Source: Halorarum salinum (GTDB taxonomy: Archaea > Halobacteriota > Halobacteria > Halobacteriales > Haloferacaceae). From it: DNA of 64,000 bases. The stretch spans positions 806,001 to 870,000 of the forward strand of contig NZ_CP058579.1 in the NCBI RefSeq assembly GCF_013402875.1, read 5' to 3'. The position numbers were made by a program, and so were the translations under genes. Below, piece after piece: positions 1 through 8,499 of this stretch (its first letter is position 1; each line of letters begins with the position of its first letter). The notes beneath the pieces are model-generated. The model was not told the origin of the DNA. It ran no database searches and worked only from the letters and a program-made list of their open reading frames with translations.

Positions 1-614
1 TCGATCGGGCGCCAGTCGGACTGGACGAGGTCGGCATCGAGCCAGTCGGCCACCTCGTCGGCGTTGCCGACCGTCGCCGAGAGCGCGACGACCTGCAGGC
101 CGGGGTTGACCCGGCGGAGCTTCGCCAGCGTGACCTCCAGCGTCGGTCCCCGGTGGGAGTCGTCCACGAGGTGGACCTCGTCCGAGACGACGCAGGTGAG
201 GTCGTCGACCCACGCGGCGCCGTTGCGCACCAGCGAGTCGACCTTCTCGGAGGTGGCGACGATGACGTCGCGGGAGGCCAGCCACTCGCCGTCGGACTCG
301 TAGTTGCCCGTCGACACGCCCACGTCGACGCCGAACTCCTCCCAGCGCTCGAACTCGGCCTTCTTCTCGGAGGCGAGCGCCCGCAGCGGGACGATGTAGA
401 GCGCCTTCCCGCCGCGCTGGACCGCCGACAGCATCGCCAGTTCGGCGATCAACGTCTTGCCCGACGCCGTGGGGACGGAGGCGACGACGGACTCGCCGTC
501 GGCGACGCCGGCCTCCACCGCCTCGGCCTGGGGCGGGTAGAGCTCCTCGACCCCCTCGTCCTCCAGCGCCTCGGGGACGCCCGGCGGGAGGGTCGAGAGG
601 TCGGATGGCTTCAT
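1..614 (-). CDS. hel308: Hel308-type ATP-dependent DNA helicase, 5' part only
   Basis: Superfamily 2 Ski2/Hel308-like helicase, expected to unwind 3'-5' at stalled replication forks. The N-terminal ~204 residues are present; the gene continues past the left edge of the window. Visible motifs are a Q-motif-like [12 protein letters not shown] near residue 25, Walker A (TASGKT) near residue 50, and a DEVH box ([11 protein letters not shown]) near residue 145, followed by the SAT-type motif III (ALSATVGN). The ATG (minus strand, 614) is preceded by a TATA-like ggtttaaact 29 bases upstream, which fits a leaderless transcript. Motif order and the MKPSDL N-terminus match archaeal Hel308; another Ski2-like helicase is the main alternative. 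Confidence 0.88.
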   Translation of the reverse strand, partial: MKPSDLSTLPPGVPEALEDEGVEELYPPQAEAVEAGVADGESVVASVPTASGKTLIAELAMLSAVQRGGKALYIVPLRALASEKKAEFERWEEFGVDVGVSTGNYESDGEWLASRDVIVATSEKVDSLVRNGAAWVDDLTCVVSDEVHLVDDSHRGPTLEVTLAKLRRVNPGLQVVALSATVGNADEVADWLDADLVQSDWRPI

Positions 615-637
615 TGGGTGTTCTAGCGCCGTTCCGT

Positions 638-647
638 GGTTTAAACT
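638..647 (-). promoter_or_regulatory. TATA-like element for the helicase gene
   Basis: Palindromic AT-rich ggtttaaact in GC-rich surroundings, centred 29 bases upstream of the helicase ATG. This matches haloarchaeal leaderless promoter spacing. Confidence 0.5.
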
Positions 648-766
648 GTCGGACCCGGAGCGGAAGTGATTCTCGTTTGGGGTGGTTTTGTAATCTGGTT
701 TGCTCGGTCAACAAAGCGCCTACGGGTCTTGAGACTCAGAATTCAACTGTCCAACACCTCTGCAGG

Positions 767-780
767 TTTTAAGTAGAAAT
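767..780 (+). promoter_or_regulatory. TATA-like element for the 812 gene
   Basis: The sequence ttttaagtagaaat lies about 38 bases before the GTG start of the AT-rich membrane protein gene. The whole 660-1290 stretch is unusually AT-rich, so chance TATA matches are more likely here than elsewhere. Confidence 0.4.
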
Positions 781-811
781 AGGGACAATTAATTACCAAA
801 TTCTGACAGAG

Positions 812-1285
812 GTGGATTTGAGTGAGCTGGGACTGTTAGCAAGGACGATATGGAATTACCTCCAATTAGGGCTGGGTTTGTCTCTCATTGCGTATCCTAT
901 TCTCCAGGTATCCAATGAGATCTTTCGAAAGATAGGCGGTGAACCGTTGCCGCAAGAGACTTTCCAGAAGCCCTTCGATACGTTCTGTAACTGCCTCTTC
1001 CATCCTATCGAACAGGGAGTAGACGACTCCGGTCAGTCGATCTGGCGGTCTGAAATGGCCCTCAAGGGAGCGGTAGCAGTCACCGTTGTTTCCTTTGCTG
1101 TGATTTTGGAAGTCGTCTCTCTCACTACTGTAGCCGGAATCTCAATTGCCGGTGCTCACTTGATAGGTTGGGAGGTTGAATTCGCCACCCTTGGCTACAA
1201 GATCGTCGCTATCGTTGTCCTGCTCATAATTGCTTTGATGGACGCGAGGTATGATCGAATTAATCAAAAAATCAAAATCTCTTGA
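812..1285 (+). CDS. Hypothetical membrane protein in an AT-rich island
   Basis: I do not recognise a family. The 157-residue product has three hydrophobic stretches: residues ~12-35, a long one ~86-120 and ~128-145. An amphipathic segment (~40-85) contains Cys and His residues (FCNCLFHPIEQG), and the tail is basic (RYDRINQKIKIS). An acidic proteome like this one rarely ends proteins that way. The start is GTG at 812. Codon use is far more AT-rich than in neighbouring genes, pointing to recent transfer or a selfish/phage-derived origin. It stands alone between the helicase gene and a repeat-filled spacer. Function unknown. Confidence 0.6.
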   Translation: MDLSELGLLARTIWNYLQLGLGLSLIAYPILQVSNEIFRKIGGEPLPQETFQKPFDTFCNCLFHPIEQGVDDSGQSIWRSEMALKGAVAVTVVSFAVILEVVSLTTVAGISIAGAHLIGWEVEFATLGYKIVAIVVLLIIALMDARYDRINQKIKIS

Positions 1286-1831
1286 TTCACGTTCGGAATT
1301 CCCCTGAATCGCCTCACCCTTCCGTCTGCTTGGTCACCGACTTCAGTTTTTCATTGGAGTGGTACAGCACCGTAGTGCAAACCGCGAAAGCCCCCGCGGC
1401 TGTCGGCTCGGTGCGGCCGCTGCGCTCCTTGCGTTCACTCGCTCTGCTCGTTCCCGCTGCGGTGCTTGGCGGTCCGCGCCGTCGCCGACAGCCGCGGCCC
1501 CTTTCAGTCCCACCCGACAGCACCGCACCTCACCCTCCCCAGCCTCCTGCGCTCCTCGCGTTCACTCGCTTCGCTCGTTCACGCTCCGGTGCTCGTCCCT
1601 CGCGCGCGTATGCTCGCCCCACGAGGGGGCTCGCGTCGCGCGCGCCGATCGGCCGGTTCTCCGCGTGACATCCCCCCGAAAAATCCGGCCACGGCGTTTG
1701 CAGGGAGATCACGCCGGGACGGCCGACCCCGCCCGGGTTCGGGTTCCGAGGGCTCGGAGCGGTCGATTCCCCTCGCGTCCCGCCCGCCCGTCACCGGGCG
1801 GTTTACGGTCGCGCGGCCGCTCCGATAGCCC
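1286..1831. other. Intergenic spacer with dispersed repeat
   Basis: This 546-base gap holds no convincing gene: the open frames encode Arg/Pro/Ala-rich products quite unlike the acidic proteins around them. It contains the first copy of the window's dispersed intergenic repeat (about 1370-1660). The methyltransferase promoter (gcggtttacggtcg, 1798-1811) is at its right end. Confidence 0.6.
1370..1660 (+). repeat. Dispersed intergenic repeat, copy A
   Basis: The copy begins with an accgcgaaagccc module. Its 27 bases at 1385-1411 are identical to 13885-13911. A 13-base inverted repeat (1394-1406 with 1485-1497) bounds an inner segment. The following ccctttcagtcccaccc and ccctccccagcctcctgcg blocks recur in copy C near 25912-25950, where the inner segment is missing. 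The right part carries the ctcgtccctcgcgcgcg block seen in copies B and C. There is no coding capacity. Confidence 0.7.
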
Positions 1832-2560
1832 ATGAGCGTCCGCGAGGAGTTCGACGCGTGGGCGGCCGACGGCCGCGACAGGGGGATGGAGGAGCGCCAC
1901 TGGCACACGGCCAAGCACGTGCTCGCCCGGATGCCCGTGGAACCGGGCGAGACGGTGCTCGACCTGGGCACCGGGAGCGGCTACGCGCTCCGCGCGCTGG
2001 CGGACACGAAGGGGATCGGCCGCGGCTACGGCCTCGACGGCTCGCCCGAGATGGCCCGGAACGCCCGCGAGTACTCCCGCGAGGCGGACCCGGCCACGGA
2101 CCTCGGCGGAGAAACCGGAGCCGCCTCGGCCACCGATTTCGGCTTCGTCGTCGGCGACTTCGGCCACCTCCCGTTCGCGGACGACTCCGTCGACCACGCG
2201 TTCACGATGGAGGCGTTCTACTACTCGGCGGACCCCCACGAGACGCTCCGCGAGGTCGCCCGCGTGCTGCGGCCGGGCGGGACGTTCCACTGCGCGGTGA
2301 ACTACTACGAGGAGAACGTCCACAGCCACGCCTGGCAGGGGAACATCTCCGTCGAGATGACCCGCTGGGACGCCGAGCAGTACCGCGAGGCGTTCCGCGA
2401 GGCGGGGCTGGCGATCGCGACCCAGGACAACGTCCCGGACCGCGAGGTGGAGATCCCGCCGGCCGGGGAGTTCCCGACGGAGAACTGGGAGTCGCGCGAG
2501 GCGATGGTCGAGCGCTACCGGACCTACGGCACGCTGTTGACGGTCGGCGTGGCCCGCTGA
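1832..2560 (+). CDS. Class I SAM-dependent methyltransferase
   Basis: Rossmann-fold methyltransferase of the Methyltransf_11 type, 242 residues. Motif I is VLDLGTGSG near residues 43-51. An acidic residue ends strand 2 (YGLDGS), motif II/III is VVGDFGHLPFADDSVD near 107-122, and the post-motif is REVARVLRPGGTFHCAV. The C-terminal part resembles small-molecule (quinone- or sterol-type) methyltransferases, but the substrate cannot be read from the sequence. ATG 1832 follows a TATA-like gtttacgg at -27. It appears monocistronic, with the SGNH hydrolase gene following under its own promoter. Confidence 0.85.
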   Translation: MSVREEFDAWAADGRDRGMEERHWHTAKHVLARMPVEPGETVLDLGTGSGYALRALADTKGIGRGYGLDGSPEMARNAREYSREADPATDLGGETGAASATDFGFVVGDFGHLPFADDSVDHAFTMEAFYYSADPHETLREVARVLRPGGTFHCAVNYYEENVHSHAWQGNISVEMTRWDAEQYREAFREAGLAIATQDNVPDREVEIPPAGEFPTENWESREAMVERYRTYGTLLTVGVAR

Positions 2561-2640
2561 CGGCCGACGCCCTCGCCGACGATCGGGACCCGCCGACGGT
2601 CGGCGACGCGCGCCGCGACCCTGCACCGACCACGTCAAGG

Positions 2641-2648
2641 AATATATC
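2641..2648 (+). promoter_or_regulatory. TATA box for the SGNH hydrolase gene
   Basis: The sequence aatatatc lies 27-34 bases before ATG 2675, an AT-only island in GC-rich sequence. Confidence 0.6.
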
Positions 2649-2674
2649 GCCGGTCGCCGTCGGTACCCTCGTCG

Positions 2675-4027
2675 ATGGACGAGGACCGCGACGGGTCCGA
2701 CCGGAGCACCGGCGAGCGGTCGCGGCGCGACGTGCTGCGGGCGGGCGGCGTCCTGACCGGGGTCGCGCTGAGCGGCCCGGGCCTCGCGGCCGGCGTCCCG
2801 GCCGGGGACGCGGATCCGACCGACGACGAGGACGCGGACGAGGGGGGCACAATCGGGACGTGGGCGGCGAGCCCCCAGCAGCCGACGGACGACGCGGGTC
2901 ACGTCAGGGGGTTCCGCGACCGGACGATCAGGAACGTCGTCCGGACCAGCGTCGGCGGCGCCGGCGTTCGGGTGCGGTTCACGAACGCGTACGGCCGGGG
3001 GAGCCTCACGATCGACGACGCCTCGGTCGGGATCTGGGACGCGGACTCGCGGACCGTCCGCGGGGGGACCCGCCCGGTGCCGTTCGACGGCGACGGTTCG
3101 GTCACGATCCGACCGGGCGAGCGCGCGTACAGCGACCCGGTCCCGCTGGAGGTGGGACCCGAACGGGACGTCGCCGTGAGCCTCTACGCGGCGGCTCCGA
3201 CCGGGCCGCCGACGACCCACGAGGACGCCCGCAGGACCACCTATCTCGCCGCCGGCAACCGCGTCGACGACGCCGACGGCTCCGCGTTCTCTTCCCCGCC
3301 GGCGGGCGAGTCGGACGTCACGGCGTCGTGGTTCCTCCTGGAGGGGCTCGACGTCGTCGACCCCGCCCCCGACGTCGGCGGGTCGATCGTCTGTCTCGGC
3401 GACTCGATCACCGACGGCGTCGGCTCCTCGCTCGACGCGAACGCCACGTACCCCGACCGCCTCGCCGAACGGGTCAACGGCGACCCGGGCGTCCGGCGGT
3501 CCTTGCTCAACGCCGGCATCGGCGGGAACCGACTCCTCGACGACACCTCCTGCTGTGGCTCCGCCGCGGTCGAGCGCTTCGAGGACGACGTCCTCGCACG
3601 GCCCGGCGTGACCGACGTGGTCCTCCTCGCGGGGATCAACGACGTCGGGTACGCCGCGCGAAAACGGGCCGCGGACGTGACCGTCGACGACCTCGTCTCG
3701 GGGATGGAACGGATCGTCGAGGGGGCCCACGGGAACGGGGTGCGCGTCGTCGGCGGGACGCTCACGCCGTTCCGGGGGGCGTCGTACTACACCGCGGGGG
3801 GCGAGCGGGTACGCCGGACGGTCAACGAGTTCGTCCGGACGGGCGGCGCGTTCGACGGGGTGGTCGACTTCGACGAAGCGATCCGCGACCCCGACGACCC
3901 CCGGCGCCTCCGGCCGGCGTACGACAGCGGGGACCACCTCCACCCGAACGACGACGGCTACCGGGCGATGGCCGAGGCGGTCGATCTCGACCTGTTCCGG
4001 GACCTCGACGACGAGGAGGACGGGTAG
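2675..4027 (+). CDS. Secreted SGNH/GDSL-family hydrolase (Tat signal)
   Basis: Probable extracellular esterase of the SGNH hydrolase superfamily, 450 residues. The N-terminus has a twin-arginine motif (SRRDVL, residues 16-21), a hydrophobic stretch and an AAG cleavage region. The mature protein starts with an acidic DDEDADEG linker, then a beta-rich N-terminal domain. SGNH blocks: I, CLGDSITDG (nucleophile Ser near residue 242); II, NAGIGGNRL; III, LAGINDVGY; V, DHLHPNDDGY (catalytic Asp/His). This architecture resembles actinobacterial secreted GDSL esterases acting on polysaccharide acyl groups or lipids. The exact substrate is unknown. Tat export suits folding before secretion in high salt. 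Confidence 0.86.
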   Translation: MDEDRDGSDRSTGERSRRDVLRAGGVLTGVALSGPGLAAGVPAGDADPTDDEDADEGGTIGTWAASPQQPTDDAGHVRGFRDRTIRNVVRTSVGGAGVRVRFTNAYGRGSLTIDDASVGIWDADSRTVRGGTRPVPFDGDGSVTIRPGERAYSDPVPLEVGPERDVAVSLYAAAPTGPPTTHEDARRTTYLAAGNRVDDADGSAFSSPPAGESDVTASWFLLEGLDVVDPAPDVGGSIVCLGDSITDGVGSSLDANATYPDRLAERVNGDPGVRRSLLNAGIGGNRLLDDTSCCGSAAVERFEDDVLARPGVTDVVLLAGINDVGYAARKRAADVTVDDLVSGMERIVEGAHGNGVRVVGGTLTPFRGASYYTAGGERVRRTVNEFVRTGGAFDGVVDFDEAIRDPDDPRRLRPAYDSGDHLHPNDDGYRAMAEAVDLDLFRDLDDEEDG

Positions 4028-4057
4028 GATCGGGCGACGCGGCGGCGACGATCCGCC

Positions 4058-5239
4058 TCACTCGACGCCGACGACGTACGCGTCCGCGGGGTCGAACCCG
4101 AGGGTCACGGCGCCCGACAGGTTCCGGTCGGTCAGCGCCGTGAGCCGCGTCCCGTCCCAGTCGCAGTGGAGGCGGGTGGCGTCGCCGAGGAACTCCGCGC
4201 TGCGGACCGTCACGGCCAGGCGGTTCCCGGCGTCGGCGGCGGCCGCGGCGTCCGTGGCGTCCAGGACGTCCGCAGTGGCCCGGTCGCTCCCGGCGTCCAC
4301 GGCACGGAGGCGTTCCGGGCGGACGCTGACGACCGCGCGGTCGCCGACCGAGAGCGACCCGTCGGCGACGACGAGGTCGCGGCCGGCCACGTCGACGGTC
4401 GCCCGCCCGTCGTCGACGGCGAGCACCTCGCCCGAGAACACGTTGTTGTCGCCGAGGAACTCCGCGACGAACCGGGTCGCGGGCTGCCGGTACACGTCCC
4501 GGGGAGCCCCGACCTGCTCGACCCCGCCGTCGTTCATCACCGCGACGCGGTCGGAGACGGCGAGCGCCTCCTCCTGGTCGTGGGTGACGTAGACGGTCGT
4601 GATCGCGAGTTCCCGCTGGATCTCGCGGACCTGCACCCGGAGGCGCTCGCGCAGGCGGGCGTCCAGCGCGGACATCGGCTCGTCGAGCAGCAGCAGGCGT
4701 GGGCCGGGCGCGAGCGCCCTGGCGAGCGAGACGCGCTGGCGCTGGCCGCCCGACAGCGTCGACGGGTCTCGCTCCCCGAACCCGGGGAGGTCGACCAGGT
4801 CCAGCAGTTCGGCGACGCGCTCCTCGCGGCTCGCGCCCCCGGGCGGGTCAGCGAAGCGCAGGCCGTAGCCGACGTTCTCCGCGACGGTCATGTGCGGGAA
4901 CAGCGCGTAGTTCTGGAAGACGACGCCGACCCCGCGCGCCTCCGGCGGGACCCCGCGCATCGGCTCGCCGCCGATGGCGACCGATCCGCCCGTGGGCGAC
5001 TCGAACCCGGCGACCGCGCGCAGGGTGGTCGTCTTCCCGCAGCCCGACGGCCCGACGAGCGTGAAGAACTCGCCCGGCTCCACGTGGAGGTCGACGCCGT
5101 CGAGCGCGGTCGTCGAGCCGTACTCGACCCTGAGGTCCTCCAGGCGGACGTCGGCCGCGGCGCGCGTGCCGCGACCGGGCCGTCCGTCGCCGTCCGGGCG
5201 CCCGCCGGCCCGGGACCCCTCCTCAGCCACGGAACCCAC
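4058..5239 (-). CDS. thiQ: ABC transporter ATP-binding protein (thiamine-type importer)
   Basis: Cytoplasmic ATPase of an importer, 393 residues. Walker A is GPSGCGKTT near residue 65, the Q-loop is VVFQNYALFPHM, and the signature is LSGGQRQRVSLARAL. Walker B is LLLLDEPMSALD, the H-loop is YVTHDQEEAL, and a TOBE domain follows. The CysA/PotA/FbpC-like length is longer than bacterial ThiQ, as usual in haloarchaea. The GTG start at 5239 overlaps the permease end by 17 bases (a GTG at 5230 is also possible), so the genes are translationally coupled. It is the last gene of the binding protein-permease-ATPase operon. The role is inferred from the partner binding protein; iron or another substrate is possible. 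Confidence 0.85.
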   Translation of the reverse strand: MGSVAEEGSRAGGRPDGDGRPGRGTRAAADVRLEDLRVEYGSTTALDGVDLHVEPGEFFTLVGPSGCGKTTTLRAVAGFESPTGGSVAIGGEPMRGVPPEARGVGVVFQNYALFPHMTVAENVGYGLRFADPPGGASREERVAELLDLVDLPGFGERDPSTLSGGQRQRVSLARALAPGPRLLLLDEPMSALDARLRERLRVQVREIQRELAITTVYVTHDQEEALAVSDRVAVMNDGGVEQVGAPRDVYRQPATRFVAEFLGDNNVFSGEVLAVDDGRATVDVAGRDLVVADGSLSVGDRAVVSVRPERLRAVDAGSDRATADVLDATDAAAAADAGNRLAVTVRSAEFLGDATRLHCDWDGTRLTALTDRNLSGAVTLGFDPADAYVVGVE

Positions 5240-6941
5240 CTCCGACGCGCTCGATGACGACGAACGAGGCGGCCGTCACCGCGAGCAGCACCGTGCCCAT
5301 CGCGGTCGCGGGGCCGAGCCGTCGGCCGATGAACCGCTCCACGGCGACCGGCATCGTGTACACGTCGCCGCCCTCGGCGAGGATGACCGTCGCGTCGAAC
5401 TCGCCGACGCTGATGGCGAACGCGAACGCCGCGCCCGCGACGACCCCCGGCCAGACCAGCGGCAGTTCGACGTCCAGCAGCGCGCGGACCCGCGAGGCGC
5501 CGAGCGAGCGGGCCGACTCGACGAGCGTCCGGTCGAGGCCGTCCAGCCCCGGCGAGACGTTCCGGACGACGAACGGGTAGGCCGCGACGGCGTGGGCGGC
5601 GACGATGGCCGCCGGGCCCGAGGCCGTGAACCGGTAGCCGAACGCCTCGACGCCGAACACCAGCCCCCGGAGCAGGCCGAGGCCGACGACGATGCCCGAC
5701 ACGGCCAGCGGCGCCATCGACAGCGCGTCGACGAGCACCCGGCCGCGGAACCGTCGCGTGGTGAGCACGCCCATCGAGACGCCCATCGGGAGCGCGACGA
5801 CGAGCGTCGCGGCGCCGAACGCCAGCGAGTTCAGGACGGCCGGAAGCGGCCGGACCTGGAACGCCGCCCCCGACACCTGCCGGCGGAGCAGGAACCGGTA
5901 GGCGTCGAGGGTGAACCCCCCGTCCACCGTCAGACTCGCGTACACCATGCTGACGATGGGCCCGAGGAACACGACCAGCACTACCCCGGCGTAGCCGGCG
6001 ACCGCCAGCCGGGAGGCGAGTCGGTCGCGCGTCCAGGCGGTCGCATCGGTCCACCGCTCGGGGAGCAGTCGCTCCCGCGCGAGCGGGCGGACGTCCCGGC
6101 GCTCGGCGGTCTGCTCGCGCTCGTACCGGAGGTACACCGCCGTGAGCGTGAGCGAGACGGCGGATTCGACGGTCGCCAGCGCGGCCGCCTCGGCGTAGTC
6201 GAGCTGTCGGACCGCCGAGTAGACGAACACCTCGACGGTCGCGTACTCGAAGCCGCCGAGCGCGAGCACGATGGGGAAGGAGGCGAACGTGAACACGAAC
6301 GTCAGCGTCGCGCCCATCAGCACCGCCGGGAGGAGCTGTGGGACCACCACGTCCCGAAACGCCCGCGAGGGGGAGGCGCCGAGCGAGCGGGCCGTCTCGA
6401 CGGCGCCCGCGTCGACGGACTCCCAGGCCGCCGTCGTCACGCGGGTCACGAGCGGGGCGTTGTAGAAGGCGTGCGCGACGATTATCGCGCCGAGCGACGG
6501 GAGCAGGTCGAGCCGACGGAGGCCGAGCGCGCCGAGCAGGTCGTTGAGCGTCCCGCCCGCGCCGAAGGTGGCGTAGAAGCCGACCGCGACCATCACCGAG
6601 GGGAGCACGAACGGCACCATCGTCAGCGACTTCAGCGTCTCGCGCCCGCGGAACTCGAACCGGGAGAGCACCCACGCGCCCGGGAGGCCGAGCGCGACGC
6701 TCGCGAGCGTCGAGAGGAACGCCTGCCAGGCGGTAAAGCCGAACACGCGGACGACGTAGAACTCGTCGGTCAGCACCTCGACGAGCGGCCCGAACGTGAA
6801 CCGGCCCTCCTCCCGGACGGCCTCGACCAGCACCGTCGCCACGGGGTAGTAGAACAGCGCGACGAGGAGCAGGGCCGTCGCGACCGCCAGCAGGGGGAGC
6901 GCGCGCCGTTCGAGGACGCCGGTCCGTCCGGCCCGACTCAC
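5223..6941 (-). CDS. thiP: ABC transporter permease, two fused transport domains
   Basis: Integral membrane permease of ~572 residues with two binding-protein-dependent transport domains, as in ThiP/FbpB. EAA-type loops are visible twice: ETARSLGASPSRAFRDVVVPQLLPA in the first half and VESARSLGASRVRALLDVELPLVWPG in the second. About 12 hydrophobic segments alternate with short loops. I prefer GTG 6941 because it overlaps the binding-protein stop as GTGA, a coupling used elsewhere in this window. An in-frame ATG at 6977 would add 12 residues and overlap 40 bases. It forms the importer with the neighbouring lipoprotein and ATPase. Confidence 0.85.
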   Translation of the reverse strand: MSRAGRTGVLERRALPLLAVATALLLVALFYYPVATVLVEAVREEGRFTFGPLVEVLTDEFYVVRVFGFTAWQAFLSTLASVALGLPGAWVLSRFEFRGRETLKSLTMVPFVLPSVMVAVGFYATFGAGGTLNDLLGALGLRRLDLLPSLGAIIVAHAFYNAPLVTRVTTAAWESVDAGAVETARSLGASPSRAFRDVVVPQLLPAVLMGATLTFVFTFASFPIVLALGGFEYATVEVFVYSAVRQLDYAEAAALATVESAVSLTLTAVYLRYEREQTAERRDVRPLARERLLPERWTDATAWTRDRLASRLAVAGYAGVVLVVFLGPIVSMVYASLTVDGGFTLDAYRFLLRRQVSGAAFQVRPLPAVLNSLAFGAATLVVALPMGVSMGVLTTRRFRGRVLVDALSMAPLAVSGIVVGLGLLRGLVFGVEAFGYRFTASGPAAIVAAHAVAAYPFVVRNVSPGLDGLDRTLVESARSLGASRVRALLDVELPLVWPGVVAGAAFAFAISVGEFDATVILAEGGDVYTMPVAVERFIGRRLGPATAMGTVLLAVTAASFVVIERVGGGFRG

Positions 6942-8086
6942 CCGCCGGCGAAGCGCCGCGCCCACTGGTCGGTCCATTCGTCGACGTTCCCTTGCAACTC
7001 GTCGTACGTGAAGGTGACCGGTTCCGGCGGCTCCATCGCGTACTGCGAGTAGTCCTCCGGCAGCGGGGCGTCGTCGATGGCCGGGAAGGCGACGTTGCGC
7101 TGGGCGATGCCGGCCTGGACCTCCGGCCGGAGCATGAACGACATGAACTCCTCCGCGAGCCCCGGCGCGTCGCTGTCGGCGAACCGGGCCATCCCCTCGG
7201 GGTTGGCGTATCCCTGGTCGTTGAGGAACCGAACCTGGTGCTTCTGGAGGTCCTGGTCCTCCATCGCCGCGTACACCTGGTCGGTGGAGTAGGAGACGAC
7301 CATCGGCGCCTCCTCGCTCTCGTAGGCGCTGTAGGCGTCGGTCCAGCTCCCCAGCACGGTCACGCCGTTCTCGCGCAGGCGGTCCCAGTAGTCGAGGAAG
7401 CCGTCCGGCCCGTACTGCTTGACGGTGTGGAGCATGAACGCCTCGCCGGTCGCGGCGCTCGTGGGGTTCTGGGCGATGAGGTCCCCCTCGTACTCGGGTT
7501 CGGTCAGCCCCTCGAACGTCTCGGGGGCGGCGAACTCGCCGTCGTCCATCGTCGCGTTCCAGACGAGCGAGACGTAGCCGGTGTCGAACGGCACCGCCCG
7601 GTTCCGCGGGTCGAACTGGAGCCCCTCACGCAGGCGGTCGGTCCCCTCCAGATCGCCGGCCTCGGCGAACAGGGGGTCGGTGAGTTCGCCCTCGCCCTGC
7701 CGGCCGTCCGCGTCGATGAGCTGTCCGGTGTCGAGCCCGACGTACACGTCCGCCTCGAACTCGACGCCCTGGATGGCCCGCTCGAGGTAGTAGTTCAGCT
7801 CGCTGTCGGGCGTCTGGTAGACGAGCGTCGCGTCGAACTCCGACTCGAACTCCTCCTTGAGCCACGCGCCGGGGCTCGTGCTCGGCGCGTCGACGAACGG
7901 CGGGTACGTCGCCACGACGAGCGTGTCGGCCCCCTCGGGGGTTCCGGTCGTCGTCCCCGTCGGTTCGGTCCCGGCGTCGGCGGGGGTGTCGGTTCCCTCG
8001 TCGAGGGGTTCGGCCTGACAGCCCGCCAGGAGGGCGGTGCCGCCGGCCCCCGCGGCCGTCAGGAACTCGCGTCTCGTTCGGTTCAT
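6938..8086 (-). CDS. thiB: Thiamine-type ABC transporter substrate-binding lipoprotein
   Basis: Extracellular binding protein, 382 residues, of the ThiB/TbpA kind in the Fe3+/thiamine/polyamine-binding class. It has a Tat motif (TRREFL, residues 4-9) and a lipobox LLAGC with lipidated Cys23, then an acidic Thr-rich linker. ThiB-like features include LVVATYPPFVD at the start of the mature domain, VPFDTGYVSLVWN, SYSTDQVYAAM and the C-terminal RNVAFPAIDDAPLP. ATG 8086 precedes the Tat motif; a longer frame to 8236 would put 50 unlikely residues ahead of it. First gene of the importer operon. Thiamine is the best guess; other small cations are possible. Confidence 0.82.
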   Translation of the reverse strand: MNRTRREFLTAAGAGGTALLAGCQAEPLDEGTDTPADAGTEPTGTTTGTPEGADTLVVATYPPFVDAPSTSPGAWLKEEFESEFDATLVYQTPDSELNYYLERAIQGVEFEADVYVGLDTGQLIDADGRQGEGELTDPLFAEAGDLEGTDRLREGLQFDPRNRAVPFDTGYVSLVWNATMDDGEFAAPETFEGLTEPEYEGDLIAQNPTSAATGEAFMLHTVKQYGPDGFLDYWDRLRENGVTVLGSWTDAYSAYESEEAPMVVSYSTDQVYAAMEDQDLQKHQVRFLNDQGYANPEGMARFADSDAPGLAEEFMSFMLRPEVQAGIAQRNVAFPAIDDAPLPEDYSQYAMEPPEPVTFTYDELQGNVDEWTDQWARRFAGG

Positions 8087-8499
8087 TACCAGGTGGTCAC
8101 ACTCTGTGGTACTTAACGGGCGTGGTCCGTCGATGATTCGACCGGTTTCGCCGGTGCGAACCGAACGAGCCGTTCGTCCCGTCCCGTCACGACTGCGGCC
8201 GTGAAGCGACGGACCACTGCTCCGAGGGTGATACACCTTCCTCCAGTGAACTCGGTGACCTCCGGACTGTGTGGGTTCCGGACCGTATTCCTCCCGACCG
8301 AGTCCGTTCGATCGCCCGATCCCGTCGAATCCCTTAGCCGAAGATGGGGGTCCGAAAACCGTGCTGACTCGACGGGTGTTCCGCTATAGAGCGATACCAC
8401 CTCCCCGGTTGACGACGAGAGACGTCCTCCCCGATCCGTGTGCAAATATATCAATATTTCAATATCTTCAAGTGCCGCTCGGTGATTCGTTCACTCGCA
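8087..8499. other. Divergent promoter region between thiB and the PhoX gene
   Basis: This 413-base gap carries promoters in both directions. On the minus strand, cgttaagtacc near 8107-8120 is TATA-like upstream of thiB. On the plus strand, the very AT-rich 8441-8465 precedes the phosphatase gene. I found no TPP riboswitch core (CUGAGA / ACC-UGA-UC-GG) on the thiB side, and no gene. Confidence 0.5.
8445..8463 (+). promoter_or_regulatory. AT-rich promoter of the PhoX-like gene
   Basis: A 19-base AT-rich run (aatatatcaatatttcaat) lies 37-55 bases before ATG 8500. It marks the probable BRE/TATA region and makes the ATG at 8440, which lies inside it, an unlikely start. Confidence 0.6.

Noticed and set aside
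1709-3943. Long minus-strand frame (744 codons) opposite the methyltransferase and SGNH hydrolase genes
   Set aside because: Product is Arg/Pro/Val-rich with no motif, and both genes on the other strand have intact catalytic motifs; GC-rich DNA opens such antisense frames.
8087-8240. TPP riboswitch upstream of the thiamine-type importer
   Set aside because: Neither the CUGAGA nor the second conserved core could be found on the minus strand; only a TATA-like element is visible.
8440-8499. Upstream ATG of the PhoX-like gene (20 extra residues)
   Set aside because: It lies in the AT-rich promoter, and the Tat-like signal begins at the next ATG, 8500.
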